Origin: Elmis aenea
Lineage: Eukaryota; Arthropoda; Insecta; Coleoptera; Elmidae
Direction of reading: 5' to 3'
DNA length: 64,000 bases
Assembly: GCA_947652605.1 (NCBI GenBank)
Contig: OX393576.1
Location: 61,604,966 to 61,668,965, forward strand
Made by a program: the position numbers and the translations under genes. Positions 47,512 through 58,720 of the stretch are shown here, piece by piece; within the stretch, counting starts at the first letter, position 1; each line of letters opens with the position of its first letter. The notes beneath the pieces were generated by a model. The model saw only the letters and a program-made list of their open reading frames with translations, searched no databases and was not told the DNA's origin.

Positions 47512-48215
47512 TATAGAAATCTTTGGTTTCGTTTACCCTTTTTTTATTCTTGTTCTTGGATGCCCTTTTTTGTGGGTCACTGTTGTGCGGTGCATCCACT
47601 AAACAACCACTTAAAGCGGTCCTGTGAAAATATAAACGAGAGGGATCCGATGCCACGACTCTTGGCTTAAACCTCCATGTTAATAAGTTACAACGCGAAA
47701 CCGGATTGAGGCCTCTCGATATTTTATAGCGGTAATTACATCTCATTCATTGGATTGAAAAACACATTCATTTTATCAGGTGCACTATTACGTCAATCTT
47801 GTTTATGATAGGCATAAAAGTAATGCATCGTTGTCAATATTGATACATATTTGTGTAATCTATTGATCGATGCCGACACTTTGAACATTCATAGAGATGG
47901 CTACAGATACGTAGAAAGCGGTGGAAAAATTCATTTTTTAATTATATTTGTTAATGCTCAAGTAAATTACGTAAAAATATGTACAGGGTGTTCCACTATA
48001 TTTGCTCACTTTATCACAAAAACAAGGAATTAAAGGGTCGGTTAAATGGTCTAAAGTTGTCGCATTTTGCTGATTATAAATCGGTTTTCAAATTTCAGAT
48101 AAACCGAATTTAAAAAAAAAAACTTTCCTAAAAATCATATAACTTACCTATTATTTTTTTTATGAAAAAGATATATAAAGGTTGTAGAAATAATTTAAAA
48201 TAAATGCTGTAAATA
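47512..48215. other. DNA with one CAGGGTG element end
   Basis: TA-CAGGGTGTTCCAC opens at 47984 and is followed by GGGTCGGTTAAAT, a block also found after the similar end at 58721 (GGTCGGTTAAATTAGGG), so both belong to one subfamily. The partner end was not found. Confidence 0.4.
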
Positions 48216-48217
48216 AT

Positions 48218-50258
48218 AGTTATTTACGTAACAAGACCGAAAAGTGGTATTTTACTAGACGAGTGACGGTTTTGGGACGAGCCTTAGGCCTTAAGCGAGT
48301 CCTGAAAGCAAACGAGTCCAGTAAAGACACTTTACGGGTAACGTAATTCTGGGACAGTTGCCCCACCTAAGGCAAAAAAATCACCTTTTAATAATTTTTG
48401 ACTAAGCAAAACCATGTTTTTGGCCATCTCTCCCGACGGTGCGGGTGAGATGCCCCAAATAAATCGGAGTGATGCCCCGGCCTTAAACGATCAATGAAAC
48501 CAAAAATATTTAATCGAAAATGTATTTTATTGATATGTTACGAATCGTACACTCGATTGATCGTATCAACTTAACACACTTACGACGTCGTTATGTACGA
48601 CGACGATAACGACGGTAAAGAAGGACGAATGTTTCGACGCTTAGTCTGCTTGTTTGTCTTCTTAAAATATTGAGCTCGACGTCGGCTTTAAATTTTTTTA
48701 ATGTAATTTATTTACAGAACTAAGAAGTTTGTTTAAGATTACAACTTGACTGGTATTAAATGAGAACTTGTATCGAATTAATGCATGTATTCGAATGAGA
48801 ACTTGAATTAGAATATATTTTGCAACTTGACACTACCTAACTATTACAAAAATGTTATCCCTTTGTTACGGTTGGTCATCGTAGCTAAGGGATTTGTCCC
48901 TGAACACAAGTTATAAAGATTTTGTTCTTCTTAATTATTCTCTGAATTGTTCTGAAGACCATTGCCTTCTGGTTTTACCAGATGTTTTCCTCTTATACGT
49001 CGTAGGCATCTCTAAGCATAGTTTATTTTTCATAAATAATGTCAATATAGTCTTTCTAGGATGATTGTGTTACAGTATTAATTAATTAATTAATTAGTTG
49101 TTGTTGTATTGCGCATAAGGAATAGATGTTCCACCGGGGCATCTGTACCTCGATAAAATGGGGCAACTCTCCTTTTAGTACGGGTTAGATGCCCCAGGGG
49201 AAAAAATATGGAACTTAAAAGATACCGGTGTATTCTATTGCAATAATAACCTTAACAATGTATTTGAGAAGCTGGCTAAAAGTATTCCATGAAAAATAAT
49301 AAATTTCGAATTGCCGCTATCTTTAAGTTATTACTACTTTATAGCGCCATGTTAAAATCGTTGAACTCATCTTTATTTTGTTGAAAACCGCACACCACCC
49401 GAAATTTTTGCCAACGGCAGCATGCCTTCCAGATAGCAACTGTTACGGAACAATAATACAGTACAAATTTTGGCATCTGTCATCAGCATGCGAAAATAGA
49501 ACAACCGAGGCATCTCTCCCGATGGGGCATATCTCCCGGAATTACCTTATGTTATGTACAATATTTTTTTTGCGTCCGCCACTGACACTAAAATCACTAT
49601 CTTCACCATCCATAATTAAACAATAACTTAACAAACTACAGGGGAAAACTCGTTTTGTGTGGTATAATGACGCCAGTTTGACAGCGAAAATCAACAAAAC
49701 AACTCATTACCATGTCAACCAGCTACTTTACCGGTCTAGGCCGGTAAAGAGTTGTTATTACCATGGCAACCAGTTACTTTCTGGCCTAGGCTAGTAAAGA
49801 CGTATTTTCCAGCCTAAAAATTGATTGGTAACAACGGATTTTTTGGCCGGATGCAGAAAATAGTTATTTGCGTAACAAGACCGGAAAGTGGTACTTTATT
49901 GGACGGGTAGGCAATTTTGGGACGAGCCGTAGGCGAGTCCTTAATGCATACGAGTGCATACAGGTATGTTACGTACAATATTTTTTCTGCGTCCGCCACT
50001 GACACCAAAATCACTATCGTCACCATCCATAATTAAACAATCACTCAACAAACTACAGGTGAAAACTCGTTTGGTGGTATAATGACGCTTGTTTGACAGC
50101 GCAAATCAAAAAAACTGCTCATCACCATGGCAACCAGCTTCTTTCAGACCTAGTCCGGTAAAAACAACACATTACCAAGGCAACCAGCTAGTAACGATGT
50201 ATTTTCCAGCCTAAAAATTTATCGAAAACAACTGATTTTCTGGACGGACGCAGAAAAA
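48218..50258. repeat. Tandem pair of ~400-bp units, first one interrupted
   Basis: Unit B (about 49855-50258) and unit A (48218-48342 plus 49546-49853) share GCGTAACAAGACCG-AAAGTGG, GGGACGAGCC-TAGGC, GTACAATATTTTTT-TGCGTCC, GCCACTGACAC-AAAATCACTATC and the closing TTTTCCAGCCTAAAAATT block. Unit A is split by the element at 48343-49545. The unit is moderately GC-rich and encodes nothing recognisable. Confidence 0.8.
48343..49545. mobile_element. 1.2-kb DNA element with GATGCCCC subterminal repeats
   Basis: GTAATTCTGGGACAGTTGCCCC at the left is matched inverted by GGGGCATATCTCCCGGAATTAC at the right. Copies of GATGCCCC/GGGGCATC occur near both ends (about 48450, 48472, 49137, 49188 and 49525). 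It interrupts the tandem repeat unit, which makes its borders clear. No transposase was found; the end structure resembles the pogo-like element 0.9 kb to the right. Confidence 0.7.
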
Positions 50259-50425
50259 AAGATATCAATTGAACAAAGCAGAGCCAAAAAAATAAAAAGC
50301 TTCAAAATTTAAAGTTAGCTGTGAAATAATTTTTAACTTAATATTTTCATAATTGCCTTTTTTGAGTACCTCATTTAAAAAAAAAATATTTACATGTGAT
50401 CAAGAATGTGCTTCAGTTCGACTTA

Positions 50426-52322
50426 AGGTGAAGTGGGGCAAGTGCATTTCCGGGGCAAGAGCAGTATTTCTTAATATTTTTTATCTACTTTAGTAAATTA
50501 AGCTACCAACTGCAAATGTGACATCTAACAAGCATAAGTGCAGTAACTAACCCAGTGGTGGCAGCCTTTAACCGTTATTTTTTGATGTACCCCATGTGTA
50601 AAATTTTTCTATCGTTTGTGGTTTAGTAACCAGGTGAGGAAGTTTTCGTAATCTCTTAATATTTACGCCATCTTTTAGATTTTAGTTGTGATTTTTGCTA
50701 TATATGTATGTTTTTACACTATATTTATAATAATTGCATTATATTTGTTCTTATCAAGCTCAAATTTTGTTTTTGTTGATAAGCTGCACTTGCCCCATCA
50801 ATTTTGTTCACTGGGGCAAGTTCAGCATATTGCACTGGGGAAAGTGCAGACTTCACAACGCACTTACCCCGTACTAGATCGGATGTTTAGATGTTAACTT
50901 TTTTCCAGAATGGTTCGCACTTACGTTCGTAAAAGTAAAAGAGGCTCTGGATATTCTCAAGAGACACTCAATATTGCTGTAAATAATGTTAAAAGTGGTC
51001 TAATGACAGCTTATAGAGCTAGTTTAGTATACGGTATACCTAAAAAATACTATTTGTGATCATGTGAAAGGACGTAGAGGGCAGAAAAGTTCAAGTTACG
51101 GTAGAAGAACTGAGCTTACGCCTGAAACTGAGAACTCTTTGGCTGACTGTATTCGTTGTATGGAGAAATGGGGATTTGGTTTAACTAGAAAAGAAATAAT
51201 TGAAATAGTAGCCCAATATGTAAGAATTAACAAAATTGAAACTCAGTTCAAAAATGACATCCCAGGCGAAGACTGGTTTTTAAACTTCAAACGTCGACAT
51301 AATCTTTCTATTAAAACTCCCCAAAGTGTCGAATTTGCTAGAAAGAAAAATATTGATCCCTTTTTGATTTATCAATATTTTGATTTGCTAGAAAACACAA
51401 TAAAAGAACTTGGGTTAGAGAACAGGCCATCTCAGATATGGAACCTGGATGAAAGCAGTTTTTGTTCCGATCCTTCAAAAACTAAATTAGTTGGCCAACG
51501 AGGATTTCCGGCAACTCGTACAACAAGCGGTCCCGGAAAACAGAATACCACTGTTTTAATGTGCTGCAGTGCAAGTGGGGAAAAGGCTCCCCCATTAATT
51601 ATTTTTAAGGGTAAACATGTATGGGATCAATGGGTAGCACCACCTGGTAGCGAATTTCCAAATACGACTGAATATAGGTTACAAGAGAACGACAAGTGTT
51701 CAATTTTGCTCTCAGATATAATACAAAAACTGCAGCAACCTAAAATACTCCCATGTGGCAAATTTCAAAAGTATCTATTTCCTAATGCCGTAAATGTACT
51801 CGAATTATAAAAGAAAAAATTACCAGTTTTGTTATTTTTAGTTCTAATAATATTAAAAGAATGTTTTGTGACTTATTTACTTTAGATTTCTTGAATAAAA
51901 CTTTTTACTTTTAAATATCTGCGGCTTGTGTTTTTTCAAACATACGTTAATATCAAAAAGGTCATAATTAATGGTTTTTTCAAGATTTTGAATATCTTTT
52001 TAGAAACTAAAGATTATATTGACTTGAAAAAGTATTGCTCTTGCCCCGGTTACTAATCCATGTGTTGTATCACAAAAAAAGTAGCTTTTCCGCTCTTGCC
52101 CCATTTTGGTGGGGCAAGTGCGACCATTGCAGTTAAAAATTAAAATATTTAATTACGTGATACCAATAAAACTTTATCAAAACATATAGATGGGATTATG
52201 TAATATATGTTCCAAGCTACTACACTGTCCAGTGAAAAGTTTCTTTTATAAACCTAATGATTACTACAGCGGTTGAAAATCTAACTTTGAATTTTTTGGG
52301 TAGCACTTGCCCCACTTCACCT
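50426..52322 (+). mobile_element. pogo-like element with TA duplication
   Basis: TA-AGGTGAAGTGGGGCAAGTGC is mirrored by GCACTTGCCCCACTTCACCT-TA. The first and last 450 bp carry about nine GGGGCAAG/CTTGCCCC motifs in both orientations. It contains a pogo-type transposase gene lacking its 3' half, so it is probably a recently mobile but now defective copy. Confidence 0.9.
50910..51810 (+). pseudogene. pogo/jerky-type transposase, truncated with one frameshift
   Basis: An ATG at 50910 opens MVRTYVRKSKRGSGYSQETL and a psq-type helix-turn-helix with YRASLVYGIPKK. A single extra T at about 51045 shifts the frame; from 51064 it continues 248 residues: CENP-B-type HTH (IPGEDWFLNFKRRHNLSIKT), then the DDE domain start with QIWNLDESSF (first catalytic Asp) and NTTVLMCCSASGEKAPPLII. 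The frame ends at VNVLEL without the second and third catalytic acids. Removing one base would reopen the head, so decay is recent, but the missing core rules out activity. Confidence 0.88.
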
Positions 52323-52324
52323 TA

Positions 52325-52903
52325 TTTAGTTTGGAAGTTATTAACACCAAATTCATTATAAAAATAACATAAAACTTATTTTGGCTCGAGGCGCAAGATT
52401 CTCTTGTAATGCAAACGTAATACAAACTTTCGCTGTACAGGTGAAGTGTGAAAATCGCAAAAATACTTGAAATTTTCGAGACACTGTAAAATTTAATAGG
52501 CAATTAAAAAATTGTACATTAACACTGTTGATTTTATTTGCATTCATGTACTTGAGGTATTTTATTCATAAACTGAAATGCTTCGTGGTAGGTAATTTTC
52601 GGTAACAAGGAATTCAAAGTTTTTAAATTCATTGAGTCGAGGCTTAGAACAGAAAATCCGGCTGTTAGTGTTAGGCTTATTGAAACCTGTTTAGTGATAA
52701 ACATATACAGACATATTTATTGAGCACTCAGAATAAAAATACCTTAAAAATTCAATAGTGTTTTGGTGTTAAACAAGAAGTTATAGTTTATGATAAACCC
52801 CTTAATTCAATATTCAGCTTTTATCGAAAACTGGTTTCTGAGATGTATTAACAATCATTTTCAAAGTAAACAAGTTTATTTATCAATTTTGTTATACCAA
52901 TTT
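52325..52903. other. Gene-free AT-rich DNA
   Basis: No feature recognised. Confidence 0.3.
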
Positions 52904-53167
52904 CAGGGTGTCCCAAGGTATGCCTTCGCAAACTTTTGCACAAATCGAATGTTTAGGACCTAAATAAAACGGTTTTAGCAAACAAATATTTTTTTATGTG
53001 TCCCTTCATATACAGGGGACCCAGTTATAGTGAACAGCATGGGGATCTCGTAAACTGTAAAAGATACAGAGTTACTTAAATATGTTAAAATTAAAAACGC
53101 TTTATTTAGCTCCTAAACATTTGATTTGTCCAAAAATTAGCGAATGCATACCTTGTGGGACACACTG
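52904..53167. mobile_element. 264-bp palindromic MITE
   Basis: CAGGGTGTCCCAAGGTATGC at the left pairs with GCATACCTTGTGGGACACACTG at the right, which is followed by TA. The pairing continues through the TTCGC and ACAAATCGAATGTTTAGGA blocks to near the centre. It belongs to the CAGGGTG group. Confidence 0.75.
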
Positions 53168-53204
53168 TATATAATTTTAACGTAATATGTTAAAAAATAG
53201 TATA

Positions 53205-53310
53205 TTACATAACAAGAGTGCGAATGCGTATTTCCACAAGTGCGCAATTGCTTTACAACTCGTGTTATGTAGCATACTTTTTCTACTACATTAGTGGTCG
53301 TTAAAAAATA
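53205..53310. repeat. Deleted copy of the TACATAACAAGAG repeat
   Basis: The segment TACATAACAAGAGTGCG to GTTATGTAGCATACTTTTTC matches the repeat at 63411, then jumps directly to its far end ACATTAGTGGTCGT, so about 270 bp are missing inside. Confidence 0.65.
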
Positions 53311-54124
53311 TTCTTATCGCACAAAACTTGAGTGTAAATACATTGGATTTCATTTGTAATATTGTTTGGAAAGTAGTAAACATATATGTCAAGCAATATT
53401 CTTACATGTTTTCAAAGTGACTTCTAAAACAGAAAATGTTATTGCTTGATTATTGTACTAATGTTTATTGTATGTAAAGTTGGTGTTTGTGTAAAATTGA
53501 TTAAAGTTCTGAACGACTAAAACGACCACCTATAAAAAATTCTCGGAAGGATTATCATCTAGGAGGATGGGCGTTTAAAATCATAAGCAGTGCCTTGTAT
53601 TTAAATTATTACAGTACATTAAGATATGAAACTGCTTATAAAGATACCATATTACTGTAAATTCGATAACACTATGATTTAAATTTCCGTGTACCTACAG
53701 TAAAAATTAATTTTTAAAATGAGCTTCTTTAGTGCGCAATTCATCAAGATTAATATACTAAAATCCTCTAAAGCACTAGCTTAAATTCATCTTGAGTTCT
53801 TAATCGAAATAAGCTACTTAGTATGAAAATTTATAGGTGTGCACAGTTTTATTGCAAAAAGACGAATTAATTATTTCAAAAGTTTGCGTTTAGGTGAATA
53901 TCTTTGTGTTAACTACTGCAGTTAGGGATAGGTTATAAGGAACTTCTAGATTTCGCTCAACACTGTAGACCAGAGGTCGCCAAAGTGGTCTATATAGACC
54001 CCCAGGGGTCTATTTAACAAAAGTAGAGGTCGATCTGAGCCAGGGGGTCGATTGGGGGTCGAAGGAAAAACAATTCTTAATACGCAAATCACACATACCT
54101 AACTGCGTATGTAAAATTTGTTAT

Positions 54125-55998
54125 TTGGAAAATTTAATGACGTCCAAAGTCCAAACAAAGCTGCAAGGAAAAGATGTAACAATTATCCAATCTCGGACAA
54201 TACTGTTAGGCTTCCAAGTAAAATTAAATTTATTTAGATCTTTATTGCTACGTAAGGATTATCAGTATTTTTCAAATCTGCGACAATTAGAAATAAAAGA
54301 AAGAAGACTTGAAAATATATACAAGTCATTTTCAAAAATTAAGCGACGATTTTAAACTGCGCTTTGTTGATTTGGAAAACATTGACATCCGTGAATGGAT
54401 TATTGCGCCATTTTCCGCTCAAATTGAAACCGTGGACATCAACCTGCAAGATGAGCTTGCTGAATTATTATCGGATCTTGAAGCAAAGACTCTTCTTAAA
54501 AATTTAACAATAATCAAATTTGGGACAAATATAAATATAATGCAAAAATATGTAAAACTTTACGAAATAGCTCAGCCATTCATACTTAGGGTTTTTCGGA
54601 TCCGGGTACCCGGATTCGGATTCGCCGAATCCTACAGCAAATATTCGGATTCGATATTCGGTCTAAGATTCGACGAATCTCGGATTAGGTCTCATTAATG
54701 CTAACACAACTTCAGAGAAAATACTTAATTTTGCAACAAATATTACGAAACGATTGTTTGACGGAGAAGACAAAAATGAAGAAACCGAGCATTCAACAGA
54801 GGGTGATTGCGGAATATTGCAGATGACGTTCAGTTGTTAACGATGGAAGAAGAGCTTAATCATATATTGGAAACGGTAAAATGCCTTATATTACCAAAGT
54901 CTCAAGATAAATTTACCTACTTAAAAAAAATGCATTATTTTCAAATGCCAAAATTAGAACGAACTATTTAGAAAAAGTATATCGAGCAATCATAACAATT
55001 AAACCAAGGTCAACCAATTCAGAGAGAACTTCTCTGAAGATGAAGCAAAAAAATAACCCTGATTTTTATCTTAAGATTTTGCATTTTTTAAGGTTATTTC
55101 GTTTTTTTTTGAAAATAGACATACAAAATATTATATCATTGTAAAGAGAAAAAAATAATCTTTAAATCAGTCATCACCTACTACGATTGCCATTTAAAAA
55201 AAAGTTGTTTTGTCAAATATCTCGCACGGTAATTCATAAAAAAAAATCTGACTGTTGCCATCTTATAGCAAACCAAATCTACAAAACTTTTTTCCTTTGG
55301 CGTTTTTGTGTATTCGCAACAATAACCGAGATATTTAAGTTTAAAAATTTTGATCGATTTCGGTTTTTTCGTTATATCACGCAAGCCATGGATTTTTTAA
55401 ACAAAACAAAATCTGGTTATACACCCCTAAATAGCTAACTTTGGTCCCATTTGATCAACCTTGTATTTTCATTATTTACGGAGATAGTAATAGTGTCCCA
55501 TGTGACCAAAGTGAAACACCCTGTATACTAATATACTTGTTATTTTACTTCATACTTTAAGACTTTAACAATGAAATACAGTGCCATTTTAACTAATTGA
55601 AGGCCGTGTTAGTAAAACCCATTGATGCGCTACTGACAAAACTGACAACCGCTGACAAATATTGTAAATATTGTACAATAATTTTTATGGCACTACAATT
55701 CATTTAATTTTAGAACTGGATTCGGATCCGGATTCGGATTCGTAAAATAATCGTGGATTCGATTCGGATTCGTCGAATCCAAAAAGACCGAATCTTCCCA
55801 AACCCTAATTCATACTGGCGTTTCCAAGTTCCTATATGGTTGAAGCCGGTTTCAGTCAAGTAAATTCAATCTTAACTAATTGTAAGCACAGAAATAAATT
55901 AAATGTGGAGTTTCGAGGGGATTTAAGATTAAAATTGACCAATTTCGAACCCAATATAGCGAACCTTGCAAAGAAACACCAGGCACACCCATCTCATT
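54125..55998 (+). pseudogene. hAT transposase (ZBED5/FAM200-like), split by insertion
   Basis: Recognisable blocks: LMTSKVQTKLQGKDVTIIQS and LLGFQVKLNLFRSLLLRKDY; after a one-base frameshift, KLSDDFKLRFVDLENIDI; then, beyond the inserted element, FLYMVEAGFSQVNSIL, GDLRLKLTNFEPNIANLAKK and the terminal HQAHPSH. The last part is the C-terminal dimerisation region typical of hAT transposases, and QAHPSH is a hallmark of the group domesticated as ZBED5/FAM200 in vertebrates. The zinc finger and first catalytic region are missing. Confidence 0.85.
54587..55807. mobile_element. Element nested in the hAT transposase gene
   Basis: ATTCATACT occurs at 54578-54586 and 55808-55816. The ends TAGGGTTTTTCGGATCC and (complement) TAGGGTTTGGGAAGATTCGG are followed by arrays of GGATTCG in both orientations. 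The TSD of 8-9 bp and TAGGG start suggest another hAT. Inside are a Glu-rich broken frame (MEEELNHILETVKC) and a CAGGGTG-type right end at 55523. Confidence 0.8.
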
Positions 55999-56683
55999 GA
56001 TTAAGAAGCAATACTGTAGTTACTTTACTTATTATTTTTACTTATTTATAATTACTTATTATTTAATAAACATTAAGGTATTTAAATTTCAACATTAAGA
56101 TATTTTTCATAAAACTATTGTTACACAATGTAAAATTACTTTAATAAATGTTCAAAATCATAAAATAAATGTACAAACACAGTACGTAATAGATAGTTTT
56201 ATTTTAATTAATTGAAAATTACTTTTATGGGGGTCGATGGAGATTTCGAAAAATTATATAGGGGTCGATGATCAAAAAAGTTTGGCGACCCCTGCTGTAG
56301 ACTGTAGACTGTAGAGTGTAGACTATTCTTTAGCTGTAGGTAATCAAAATTATTATGTTCTACAGATAATTGTACAGTATTTTTTTGTGGATTCTGTAGC
56401 CGTTTTCATACAAATTAAATGAAACATCTTTACCTTTTTGCTGGTTTGCCTCGTGGTCTCGACTCCCTCAAGTATAATTTCTCCCATTTTCGAGAGACAA
56501 CCATTCCCTTTCAACAAAGATCTCTTGCAGCTAATGTTTCTTTTATAGGGCCTCCCCTCATAAATTACCAATTTAATCGTAATGATTGAAAAAAAAAACA
56601 TATCGATTTGTTCTAGTCCAGTCATCAATGTTTGTATTATTTGAGTGGTCCAGTTTAATTAAAAATAATCCCCTTTTGTTATG

Positions 56684-57300
56684 AATCTCTTGTAGAAATG
56701 CTAGACCAAATTATAAGACTCTTAACTATAAACAAAAACTTTTTTTTCTACGACCGTTAATGTAAATGACTTTTACCGTACAGCCTGCATGCATAGTAAG
56801 AGGGTCCTTACGCACTGTAAGCAAAAAGCATAGTTTCTTAAAGAAATGATCGAAGGAGACTCACGTCAAACACTTCCTGCATGCCTAGTAAGTGAGTTAT
56901 AACGCACGGTAAGCATAACGCTTACTTGTCTAAAAATGTCAAAGTAGGCTTATGTCAAAATTGACAAGACAACGTAAATACATATGTATATTAACCATAA
57001 AGCCGTTAAATTCGTAGGTACTATGTGATCGTAGAAAAAGTAAGCTACATAACACGAGTTGTAAAGCAATTACGCACTCGTGGAGATACGCACTGCTTGC
57101 GCAACTTTTCCAGTCGTGCGTAGTATGCTTCTTACAACTCTTGTTATGTAATATCCTAGTTTGTTATCTCTTGTAGAAGGACTAAAACAATTCTAAGATT
57201 CGCCTCTGTATGAGAAACGATTTTATTAATCATAAATAAAATTGCTTTCGATGAACTGATGAGAGCTTTGAAACTGGTCTAGCATTTCTACAAGAGATCC
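56684..57300. mobile_element. ATCTCTTGTAGAAATGCTAG inverted-repeat elements
   Basis: AATCTCTTGTAGAAATGCTA opens at 56684 and its complement closes at about 57299. A second inward copy at 57166 pairs with the same right end, giving a 135-bp palindromic MITE (57166-57299). Related ends occur at 23012-23033, 45527 and 58550-58630. The nested repeat 56745-57163 lies between. Confidence 0.6.
56745..57163 (-). repeat. Repeat family copy, inverted relative to 63411-63795
   Basis: The segment from CTACGACCGTTAATGTAAATG to ACTCTTGTTATGTAA matches 63411-63795 on the opposite strand along almost its entire length, including two GCATGC-TAGTAAG blocks and CATAACACGAGTTGTAAAGC. No ORF. Confidence 0.8.
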
Positions 57301-58540
57301 TTCAAGGAAAAGCTATTTAATTTTCAATTAAACTTAAAAATGTGTTTATTAGCATAATTTGCTTCTTTAGCTCTGACGAAGATTGCTGTATTAAAAACGA
57401 AACGTTACTTGTTATAGGTTTTCTTCTTATGTTCGATTCCTGACTGGAAGTTGCTGGTGTGCAAATTCAGTCAAGATCTTATTACTAAAAGTATCGGCAG
57501 ATGAATAAAAGCCCTATTAATACTGTTGAAGTTATTTAAGAAATTAATGTTGGTATATGAATTATTATTTATATTTAATTAATAATCACAGAGGATTTTT
57601 ATGTTATTAAATTATTAGCTTTTGACTTGATATATTGATTTAAACCTTCCTGAATAAGAAAATGGGTACTCGACGAGTGTACATCATAGTTAATGGTTTG
57701 CGTCTGCGTCTACCTGTACACATACTCAGGATATTGAATGACCGTCCGTGTTCAACAATCAGTGCCAATTACACATAACACGTGTTCCTCTCACACACTT
57801 GCGTGTGGTTGGTCTGACTGTCGATTCTCATGACCGCTATAGTACGACTGCCTCCGGGTCCTCTTGGTTATTGACACCGCTGGGCAGCAGTGGGCCCATG
57901 ATGCTTGGCTGCACACATATGCCGGCAATACTGTTATTTTAATTAGTGGCGTACTTGAGGAGTACATTATTACGATATTTACATTAACATGTAAATTCCT
58001 ACATAAATAGATCAAGGTTATGAGCACAAGTGTACCAATTGCCCACCGTTATGTTCAAATGCTCTTATCTAATGATTATTTTCGAAACGTGACGGTGATT
58101 TTAGAGTACTCAAATACGTGAACGAATTATATTATTGGATAATACGGGACATTCAGAAAAATGTTAATGAATGGAACACGTCTGCATGGAAAATTATTGC
58201 AAACACTTAAGCTTAACATATTATTTTGATGATGATGGGAAGGGGAGTGCCCGGAAAAACACACCATCGTCTTCTACATTTTAAAGTCCCCAAGGAGAAA
58301 ATCAGTCTAAAAATGTTTTGTTTTAAGAGATCTTATTGGTTTTTAGGGCTCTGTGAATATTTATTGCTATACTTATTTTAACATTTCTTTGTGAGGCTTT
58401 TGTTTATTCTTATTTATGTGCACTCTGTTTCCTGGCTATCCTGATCATTTTTTCCCCCATTTGATGCACATGGCCTAGTCATCTTAATTGTATCCCCTAT
58501 TTTAATATAAATAAGTTCAGTTAAAAAGCATACATATTTG
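57301..58540. other. Gene-free DNA with a GC-richer patch
   Basis: A less AT-rich stretch at about 57690-57930 has no recognised homology. Ctgacgaag...cgaaacg at about 57373-57404 resembles a Penelope-like end. Confidence 0.3.
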
Positions 58541-58549
58541 TTTGGCACG

Positions 58550-58630
58550 ATCTCTTGTAAATACGCTAAATCAGTTTTAAGGCGAGATTTCTAAAACAGG
58601 TCTGGCCTAGTCGATCCTAAAAGAGATAAT
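58550..58630. repeat. Short ATCTCTTGTAAA hairpin MITE
   Basis: GATCTCTTGTAAATACGCTA at the left and CTAAAAGAGAT at the right are weakly inverted; the left end matches the family at 56684. Confidence 0.4.
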
Positions 58631-58720
58631 TCAAAAAAGGATAAGTTAGTGATTATAAATGATTTCATCTATATTATTAACTGAGTCATTAAACAATTTA
58701 AATAAGTTTTCGTTTATATA

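Larger units (their letters stand above)
53971..56294 (+). mobile_element. hAT transposon with perfect 8-bp TSD, carrying a nested element
   Basis: CTGTAGAC flanks both ends (53963-53970 and 56295-56302). The ends CAGAGGTCGCCAAAGTGG and (complement) CAGGGGTCGCCAAACTTTTT are imperfect inverted repeats followed by GACCCC-rich DNA. The interior has a broken hAT transposase gene split by an insertion at 54587-55807. Confidence 0.92.
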
